NCBI RefSeq assembly: GCF_963576675.1
Contig: NC_088919.1
Location: 40,632,501 to 40,696,500 of the forward strand
Reading direction: 5' to 3'
Source: Euphorbia lathyris
Lineage: Eukaryota > Streptophyta > Magnoliopsida > Malpighiales > Euphorbiaceae
Length of the DNA stretch: 64,000 nt
The position numbers and the translations under genes were made by a program. Within the stretch, counting starts at the first letter, position 1, and the number at the start of each line of letters is the position of its first letter. Below are positions 56,889 through 64,000 of the stretch, piece by piece. The notes beneath the pieces are model-generated. The model did not search any database, was not told the DNA's origin, and was given only the letters and a program-made list of their open reading frames with translations.

Positions 56889-57726
56889 GTATCACCATTG
56901 GGAAGCTTGTTTGTTTAACTCACTGTGCTGGAGCATTCCCAACAGATCAGAGCACTATTGATGATTTCTGTCAACATGTCCTTAAATGTTCTACATCTGA
57001 TGACTGTCATTTGTTGTCATTTTATCACGGAGGGACATTAAAACAAACAGGATTGAGTCATTTTTCACCTATTAGTGGTTACCATGCTGGAAGAGACATG
57101 ACATTGACTTTGAATGTTGCACGGTTCAAGTACCCTCCACATTGTGTTCTTGTACAACTTTTTTGGCAAGCTATGCATAAAGTTGATGAGGCAACTATGC
57201 AACACAGAGGACTTATGCTTATATCAAGACCTCACGTTGAGTCGGGGCTGCTTAATACCATGAGCTGCGGACATGAGAGTTGGGCTAGTGTTGCAAAGTA
57301 TTTAGTGGATGAGGGTCCTCTTCTCTTAAAGTTAGGAGACGTGAAAGACATCTCCAACTTGTTCTAAGTAGTTTTTACATCTCTCCCATCATATTTTGGA
57401 GAATTTATTACGAGGGTTGCAGAAGTTCGGAGACAAGAAGATAGTGGTATAAGTGTAAGCCAAGAGGAAAGGGGAAAGCTTGCTATCAAGGAACAAATGT
57501 TAAAACAGGTGCAAGAAGCTAGACTTTTTAAACATGCAGCTGGATTTCTGTCTTCAGCAAATTCATGTTGCAGTGACATGCCAATTCTGAGTCAAGAAGA
57601 TGATCTTCCTCCTATTGTTGCTAGCGTCTGTTGTCAAGGGGCAAAGATTTTGGCAGGGAAGTCTGGCTCTTCAAGTCACTGCTGTAGTAAAACGTGCAAG
57701 AGATGCATAACGACCAATGGAGACAA
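56889..57726 (+). pseudogene. phytochelatin synthase fragment (inactive)
   Basis: It corresponds roughly to the second half of the catalytic domain and part of the Cys-rich C-terminal domain of plant PCS, the enzyme that makes metal-binding phytochelatins from glutathione. Key segments are [64 protein letters not shown] and CCQGAKIL. The catalytic His (family H162) is kept at 57059-57061. The catalytic Asp (family D180), exactly 18 residues later, is Asn (57113-57115). The region with the catalytic Cys56 is not included. TAA at 57365 splits it. No introns remain, so it was taken from spliced RNA. Confidence 0.9.
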
Positions 57727-57937
57727 ACACGTTCCTTTGCTTGGGTTTCATACTACTTGTTTTGGGCTCTTTCTCATCTCACAGATCATTATATGGCTCT
57801 CCTATGGGAAGAAGATTTATAACAAATCATCATGGTTGTTATGGAAATCCTGCCTTTGTTGGTGTGTCGAATCCTCGATGTCACTTGGAAGGACTGGTCT
57901 CCAAACTTTCTACATTCTTGGGGACAAGAATGTTCTT

Positions 57938-57950
57938 AAGGAGGGGGTAT
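57938..57950 (+). other. polypurine tract
   Basis: AAGGAGGGGGTAT lies immediately left of the 3' LTR and is the plus-strand primer site. Confidence 0.85.
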
Positions 57951-58317
57951 TGTCACGATTATTAGAGTAATTAAGGGGAGTACTTTAGGTATTATTTAGG
58001 TTGTTAATTATCTTGTTAATTAGTGTTTGATTGCTCAAATAGTTGTTATTTTAGAATGGTTTTACAGCTGTAAAAGCTGTACTATTCCAGCTGTAGGGAT
58101 TTGTAACTGCTGCCACATCAGCAGTGGTTATTCCTATATAGGGTCATCCTTTTGTTATGTACGGCATTATCAGAAAATTATCAATGAAGTTTATCTTCCT
58201 TCCTTCTTTCTCTCTTCTTCTTCCCTAATTCTCTGTTCTACCTTATTTTCTATTCTTCTGCTTCCTTAAACCCTATTTCTTCTCTAATCTCTACAGTCAG
58301 AAATTCTAATCCTGACA
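57951..58317 (+). repeat. 3' LTR, 367 bp
   Basis: It looks identical to 53741-54107. Confidence 0.93.
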
Positions 58318-58322
58318 TATTC

Positions 58323-59988
58323 AGAGATTTAGATTAGGAGAATTTCATTTTTCTGATTCAAAGGTCTACAAACAAGAGTCGAAAACAGAACGGAAAACAA
58401 ACAAGAATGAAAATTATATCCTATTCAGCCCTTAGGTTAGGAGATTTTTACAAAAAAACTGATGGATTCTCGATCTCTATTGTATCTGTCTCTCAATGCA
58501 TTTACAATAATAAAAATAAGCTTATAGTCAGAGAGTAGAAAACCAACCTATTAAGGAGTGGAGAGGGTATTATAGCATTGAATATGACGTTGCCGTCCAT
58601 CTGAGCTGTGTTTAGAAGCGATGGTAGGTCCAGAAATATGCAAGGTAAAGGAGCAGCAGATCTAACAACTTTTTTATCAATTATTATTAACTAGATAGAT
58701 TCTATTAATTCGTTGGATGTTGTTTCACATCTTTTTAACGACTTTCTTTCCAATTAAACTTTTACTATAACAAATGTAAGTTCCAGAACTCTAACTTAAC
58801 AACTTTATTCTTATCACTCAAATCAACTTAAACCAACTTTAATTGTTGTTTTTTTAATCTCAATATCAAACCATGCCAAATTACATAGAAACAAAACAAA
58901 ATAACATAATAATACATTTACTGGTGACGGATCCACGATTCACAGGGAGTGCTCGAGCTCCCTTCCAATTCCCTTAGATCCGACCTTGATCAAGCATGTC
59001 AGATGATGACATCTGACACTAAATTAGGTAATATTTGGAGCAGGTATTTTGAACATCGGTTTTGTACGCCTCTGATCATCTCTTGCGCAATATCAATCAA
59101 ATTTAAATGTCTGTTTGACCTTTCTTCATCTTTCGAGGGAAATAAGCAAGAATCGGCCTAGGAAATAGAGATTCGACTTCCTTAGATAGATCAAGTTTCT
59201 TATTAATTTCTAATCATCAACTTGGGATATTCCTATTCTAATACATAAGTTCTAATACTATGTAGAAATTAGAAGTTTATCCCAAATAAGAATGCAAATT
59301 CAGATTTTGATTCTAAATCCTAACAACACATAAAGTTCAGACCCAAACCGAAGTACTAGCTTGATGAATGAGAAAAATAAAACTAAATATGCCAACTTAG
59401 TTCCAAAACGTATAGAAGTTGCAAGACTTCTCTGAGCTATTATAATTCCTAGTATGTTATATGGGATAATTCCTACAACAAACTACCTTTTTGTTTGTAT
59501 TACGGATAAATTGCTTAAGAACAAGTATCATAGAAGTAAGCAGATGTAATTTACCTCATACAAACAAAAAGTGGTCCAAATCTAACAATTATTTTTTCTC
59601 AATCACTTAATTCTTGAAGAAATCAGTCTCAAGTTTCAAATTAAAAGTGATGAAATTCAACACAAAATGACAAGCCATTATTAGCCTAAAATTGTGATAA
59701 ATGACAAAAATCGAAAATAGTTTACAGAGTTACAGGAAGCAATTGATTATTTTCAATTTAAAATAGTTTGCAGAGTTGCATCTTTTTCAATTTATCCATA
59801 TTGGCAATTGAAAATAGTTTATAGAGTTACAGGGAGCAAATAGAGTCTAAAAGGAAGCAACAAAAATTGAAAATAGCAATTGGCAATTGAAATTAGCCAT
59901 GGTAACAACCATTATGATCAACAAATTAACAAATTAATAAATTAGAAATTGAAAATACCTTTACGGATAGCGTTTGCATACCTGATAC
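58323..59988. other. non-coding stretch, possibly intronic
   Basis: No coding frame of note. Near 59720-59850 the phrase AAATAGTTTACAGAGTTACAGG recurs two to three times. It could be part of a long 5'UTR intron of CNX6, together with the inserted LTR element, if the leader at 59989-60245 belongs to that gene. Confidence 0.35.
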
Positions 59989-60245
59989 CTTGAAAGTTGA
60001 AATTGGGAAGCGAAATTATTAGAATTTCTCTAAAGTTGATTGTTGAAATTGGTTCTACTAGACACGAAGAACTTGTCCTGGCCGGCGACGGAGTGACGGA
60101 TTCCTCTGTGTGAAGGCGTGAAGCATAAACGAAATTTGGTTAAGTGAAGGCGTGAAGCAGGGAGGAAATTGGGGATTGGGTCTGAGGGATTTCTCTGCCT
60201 TTGTTTCTATAAGTTACCAAATCAAGTTGAGGTCTAAATTGGTAC
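59989..60245 (-). promoter_or_regulatory. 5'UTR-like leader on minus strand, candidate CNX6 first exon
   Basis: The minus strand is pyrimidine-rich. It contains two copies of GCTTCACGCCTTCAC and ends CAACTTTCAAG before a GTATCAGG donor at 59988-59981. The next minus-strand coding sequence is CNX6 at 53339. If they are joined, the CNX6 transcript would have a ~6.6-kb 5'UTR intron that now contains the Pack-type LTR element. This is inference only. Confidence 0.3.
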
Positions 60246-60406
60246 CCATTTTTAAACATTAACTCTACATTAGTGCTATTTTATATATAGAAAGTAAATT
60301 GATATTTTCCTAAAAACCTTTAACTTATTTTAGTATATTATCCATTCTTTGATCCGATTAAAGTTTTACTTTATTATTATTATCAAAAGATCAACTTAAA
60401 TATAAT

Positions 60407-60892
60407 TGGCTTAATACATCATTTGCTCCCTAAAGTTATCCAAAAACTTTGATTGTTCCTAAACTTTTAAAGTGTCTCCATAGCTTTCTGAACTTGCATA
60501 AAATATTCAGTTAACTCCCTGAATTTGTATAAAATGTAATCATTTAATCACCCAGTTACAAAAAAAAAAAGTTAAATACAACATGTATTGCACATGTTTT
60601 AAAAAAGTAAATATGACCAATATCGGGTATGCGATTCTAATATTAGAGAAAATACAATTGAGCAAGTAAGGACTTCATTTTAAATATATTATGTGGATTA
60701 AATATGTATGTACACATCTTCCGCATGCAGTATATTTTGTTGCAATTGATTCATTAATTATATTTTACGCAAGTTCAAGGGGTTAATTAGGTATATTATA
60801 TAAGTTTAGAAGGCTATCGGGTCACTTTAAAAGTTCAGATGACCAATCAAGTTTTTTTTGGACAAATTCAGTGCCAAATAATATATTAAGCA
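60407..60892. mobile_element. MITE, ~486 bp, GGCTTAATA termini
   Basis: The left TGGCTTAATACATCATTTG and the complement of the right end (CAAATAATATATTAAGCA) begin inverted repeats that extend about 100 bp with mismatches. Matching subterminal phrases are CTAAACTTTTAAAGTG and CACTTTAAAAGTTCAGA. The flanks AATATAATT / AATATAACT suggest a 9-bp duplication with one mismatch. There is no coding capacity. Confidence 0.6.
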
Positions 60893-60940
60893 AATATAAC
60901 TATTCATTTTAATGGTTCTCCTACTAATATTGTTGATGTT

Positions 60941-61564
60941 TGTCAGGTTAGTGGCCCGAAGAGTGATGAATTTGAGAGTAGAAGGAGATGAGAGAAAGAA
61001 AGAGAGAGAAAGGAATAGAAAATAGAAAGAAATAATTTGATAATTCATTGATTGTTTGACCATGGCCATGTGCTCAGTGTAAGGGGGGATTATCTTTGTA
61101 ATCAAACTATGTAACAATGGGGAGAGACTTACTCTATTGTGTTATATGGAGCTTTGTAATAGCCATTGTCAGTAGGACTCAAGTTGGTATAAGAAACACT
61201 ATAGGAGGGAGTGACCTGTCATACTGGACAGTCACTCGGTTGTTGGTAGTCTACCATCTCTAGTAGTTGCCCCCCTACTACTATGAGATGGGACCCGTGG
61301 TGTAACATTGTTGCTTATCTATGAATAACATCATCCGCGTATTGTTCCTTCTTGAGTGTCCTATATGTTATCCATGTGTGTGCCTGATTGAGATGCTTGT
61401 CCTTATGTTGCTATCGTATGTATGCTATTATATTCACTACATGTGGTTCCTATCTAACCCTTGCATGTGATCTTTGCAGCTAGAGTGATCTAGTTCCCTT
61501 GGCTGGCTTACTTCGGGGGAGACAAGTAAGCGCCGCACGGGTCCGGACGGTAGGCCCCGTGACA
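60941..61564 (+). repeat. gypsy 5' LTR, 624 bp
   Basis: The right end is fixed by the primer-binding site two bases later. The left end is set by TGTCA, which forms an inverted repeat with the terminal TGACA. The partner LTR is outside the window, so the left edge is tentative. Confidence 0.7.
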
Positions 61565-61566
61565 TT

Positions 61567-61580
61567 TGGTATCAGAGCCC
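61567..61580 (+). other. primer-binding site (tRNA-iMet)
   Basis: TGGTATCAGAGCCC lies two bases after the LTR end. Confidence 0.9.
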
Positions 61581-61605
61581 AGGTTTGACGATACTTGGAG
61601 GAACC

Positions 61606-64000
61606 ATGACGATTGCAAACGCCAAACGCATGGATGCCATAGAAAAGCGAATTGAGGATCTCGATCTTGATAATCTTTCTATAGCAGTGATAGAAAATTG
61701 CAGGCAGATCGAGCGTATGGAAGAAGCCATTATAAGACTCCAAGATGAAAATGGAGGAGGCCTGGGGGCCAATACAAATGAAATTTTTCTACGCATTGAT
61801 AGCCTTGAAGAGGCAATGTCGAAACTCCAGGGCGGAGATGAAAATAAAAATCCGGCAGGGGCCGAGGCCGTGATGGCTAATATAAATCCGGCAAGAGCTG
61901 AGGCCTTGAGGGCTAATGAAAATCCTGCAGGGGCCGAGGCCTGGAGGGCTAATATAAATCCGGCAGGGGCCGAGGCCTTGATGGCTAATATTGAACTGTT
62001 CCAAGCCGTGGTGGCTAATGCTGATATCTTTAGGGCAATGATTGCCCGAACAGAAATTTTTGAGTTCGTGATGACGAATGCAAAGGCTATTAGAGATGTA
62101 ATAGCGAAAAACAATCCCCTTCCCGGTTAACCACCTGGGAGTGGTGTGGCTCGAGGAAAAGGGACAAACAGAATTAATGAGAATGCTCATTTTGCAGGTG
62201 AAGAAGAGATAGACAGGCTGAGAATAGCCATGAACCATGTCGAAGCAGATCAAAGAAGATTATTCGAGGGTATAGAGAAAACTCAAAATCAAACAGGAGA
62301 TGGGTTTGATGCCCTCAAACAGGAGCTGGATGAACTACAGAGGAAGGTGGAATCTCTGTCCCTAAATGGGGGAAGTCATCAAGGAGCCGTAAAAATCAAA
62401 ATTCGAGATCCAAAACCTTTTGTAGGAACTCGGGACTCCAAGGAAGTGGACAACTTCTTGTTCGATGTGGAGAGTTATTTTACAGCTACAAAGACAAGCC
62501 TCGATGCGGATCGACTAGCAGTCATACCGATGTACTTAGAGGGGGATGCCAAGCTATGGTGGAGACACCAGACCAGTTCAGGGTCAGTAAACACATGGGA
62601 AGACTTCAAACGAGAGCTGAAGTCTCAATTCTCTCCTGTAAATGCGTAGTTCTCAGCCAGAAATAGGCTAAGCGAACTACGTCAGACTGGCGATATCCGA
62701 GAATATGTTCGAAGCTTCCAAGCCATTACCTTAGAAATTCCGGACATGCAAAAGGATGAAAAGTTCTTTGGCTTTTTGAAGGGGTTGAAACCTTGGGTTC
62801 ATAGTGAGGTGATCAGAAGGGGAGCCACAGATCATCTCTCAGCAATTGCAGCAGCTGAAAGCATAGCTGATTTTAGTAGCACCATGAAGAGAAAGTTTCC
62901 GGTCGGAGCAGACTCAGACTCCAGGACTAACAAATGGAGCAGGCCATGGAATGGCCGAGGTGATCGAAATTACTCCTCGTCCGGAAGCGAAAGACGGCCG
63001 TGGAACGCCAACAACTCTGAACGTCGACCCTACCTGGGGAACTACTCAGAAAGGAGGAATCCTCCACCTAGGACAACAAGTCCCTACTCACAGACCCAAG
63101 GAAGCCTTCCACAAAGGAACCAGTCATATACACCGAGGCCGATGTCATGCTTGCTCTGCACAGGATCGCACAAGGCAGCAGATTGCCCAAAGAGATCATC
63201 TCTGGCCTCACTACTTACGACCCAGGAAGAAGGGAGCATCGTAAGGGAAAGGCAACGGGAACCTTCTGAACCCTCGGTAATGGGATCCCTTCGATTCATG
63301 GGAGCTCTGGCAAAAAAAATAAAGGAGACAGGAGACAATTCAGAGAAGGGACTCATGTATGTAGAGATGATAATCAATGGCAAGAACACGAGAGCCATGA
63401 TCGACACCGGAGCGACAGACAACTTCATAACAGACTCCAAAGCCTCCCGCTTAGGACTCCATGTGTTGAGGGAGACAGGAATGATTAAGGCTGTGAACTC
63501 ACCTGCTCAGTCGATTAGCGGAACAGCCCAACATGTACCTTGCAAGTTGGGACCCTGGACAGGGACGATCGGGTTCACAATAGCACCCATGGATGACTTT
63601 GATGTCGTATTGGGGTTGGAGTTTCTGAAACAGAGTTTCGCAGTACCCATGGCGTCAGCAGGTTGTCTTTTGTTCTTGAACCAGGATCCGTGCATGGTCC
63701 CGATAACGTTAAGCATAGTCCGAGGGAAGAAATGCATTTCAGCAATACAGTTCAAGAAAGGTATAAAGAGGGGGGAACAATCATATATAGTTGTCCCTAA
63801 AGGTGACGACTCAGAAGGTAGTGTCATCGTCCCTCGGATATTGGAAGGGGTGATGAGGGAGTTCCAAGATGTTATGCCAGAGACATTGCCACAGACATTA
63901 CCTCCACAACGAGATGTTGACCATGCTATTGATCTGCTGCCAGGCACGAAGGCCCCAGTAAAAGCACCATATCGAATGGCTCCCCCTGAGTTGGCAGAGT
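61606..64000 (+). pseudogene. gypsy gag-pol, partial, two stops in gag
   Basis: The first ATG after the primer-binding site is 61606. The N-terminus is helical, with a four-unit NPAGAEA-type repeat (about 61845-61990). TAA at 62128-62130 and TAG at 62647-62649 interrupt the frame. Between and after them lie the gag core (FLFDVESYFTATKTSLDADR, YLEGDAKLWW, REYVRSFQAIT), a short zinc knuckle CLLCTGSHKAADC (CX2CX3HX4C, one residue shorter than usual), the aspartic protease (AMIDTGATDNFI near 63395) and the RT lead-in (DHAIDLLPGT, then APYRMAP) at the window edge. The stops disable this copy unless suppressed. Confidence 0.85.

Larger units (their letters stand above)
55559..57970 (+). pseudogene. 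fused cargo ORF: unknown + UFSP2-like + unknown + PCS
   Basis: One frame of ~800 codons, with a single TAA (57365-57367), covers most of the cargo. Codons 1-260 are Pro/Asn/Gln-rich and unrecognised, ending in [12 protein letters not shown]. Codons ~290-378 are UFSP2-like. Codons ~380-443 ([20 protein letters not shown] and following) are unrecognised and may be a third captured gene. Codons ~444-720 are phytochelatin synthase. The end repeats the YILGDKN motif before the 3' LTR. That unrelated pieces share one almost open frame suggests either selection for a fusion product or, more likely, very recent assembly. Confidence 0.8.
53741..58317 (+). mobile_element. Pack-type LTR retrotransposon with UFSP2 and PCS fragments
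   Basis: The LTRs 53741-54107 and 57951-58317 (367 bp each) start TGTCACGATT and end AATCCTGACA. They appear identical throughout and are flanked by TATTC (53736-53740 and 58318-58322). The primer-binding site TGGTATCAGAGA follows the 5' LTR, and the polypurine tract AAGGAGGGGGTAT precedes the 3' LTR. The inside holds no protease, RT, RNase H or integrase of its own. It carries a gag-like leader, an antisense RTE fragment, an unknown Gln/Pro-rich part, and fragments of a UFM1-specific protease and of phytochelatin synthase. It must have moved with proteins from another element. Identical LTRs imply a very recent insertion. Confidence 0.92.
60941..64000 (+). mobile_element. Ty3/gypsy element, 5' part, runs off window
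   Basis: The LTR at 60941-61564 is followed by an initiator Met primer-binding site, then gag, protease and the start of RT up to the window edge. The downstream half and 3' LTR lie outside, so neither the age nor the target duplication can be read. Confidence 0.85.

Noticed and set aside
56889..57726. A functional phytochelatin synthase gene for metal tolerance
   Set aside because: Only part of the protein is present; the catalytic Cys region is missing, the Asp is Asn, and a stop interrupts it. It lies between LTRs.
58949..59161. 70-codon ORF near 59 kb
   Set aside because: Short, no recognisable domain, no splice support, and AT-rich non-coding context.

Overview
This is a transposon-dominated stretch of a plant nuclear genome, very probably a eudicot. 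The evidence is GT-AG introns, AAACCCTA-type leaders, REM/VRN1-type B3 genes, a BAHD acyltransferase, a CNX6-like molybdopterin synthase gene, and plant-specific transposon families (Sirevirus-like Copia, L1 and RTE LINEs, Ty3/gypsy, MULE, CACTA). No rRNA, tRNA or CRISPR was seen. Only one host gene looks intact: CNX6 at 52761-53339 (-). All calls rest on reading the sequence; no database search was possible.

Layout. 1-5368: 3' part of a Sirevirus-like Copia element (pol end, env-like ORF, three polypurine tracts, 3' LTR), apparently inserted in ORF1 of an L1 LINE that continues to 10534. 10533-16001: intergenic DNA with gene fragments on the minus strand (an unknown exon pair, a B3 fragment, a UPL1/UPL2-type HECT ligase fragment). 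16002-18331: a MULE carrying a FAR1-type domain plus an OTU-type protease domain and GC-rich palindrome arrays. 18651-24263: a second L1 LINE with clean target-site duplications. 24264-28945: AT-rich DNA with MITEs and an L1 endonuclease fragment.

29191-39811: a VRN1-type two-B3-domain gene carrying two insertions: a deleted Copia element (29348-32284) in its probable 5'UTR intron, and a 5.6-kb Ty3/gypsy element (33224-38796, antisense) inside its first B3 exon. The first codon of the gypsy LTR is an in-frame stop. 40045-41331: frameshifted BAHD pseudogene. 41413-45540: MITE, CACTA end with a nested small MULE, and a 966-bp block that repeats 10533-11498 without gaps. 46120-51541: deletion derivative of a Tat-like LTR element.

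53741-58317 is the most unusual object: a 4.6-kb non-autonomous LTR retrotransposon whose two 367-bp LTRs look identical. Inside it, in one nearly open frame, lie intron-free fragments of two unrelated host genes, a UFM1-specific protease (UFSP2-like) and phytochelatin synthase, plus an antisense RTE reverse-transcriptase fragment cut at both ends. It looks like a very recent transposition of an element that collects pieces of host mRNAs. 60941-64000 is the 5' part of another Ty3/gypsy element that runs off the window.

Most element ORFs are broken by one to four stops or frameshifts, yet several LTR pairs are 99-100% identical. The locus has therefore been bombarded recently, often by elements that could not have moved without proteins supplied in trans.
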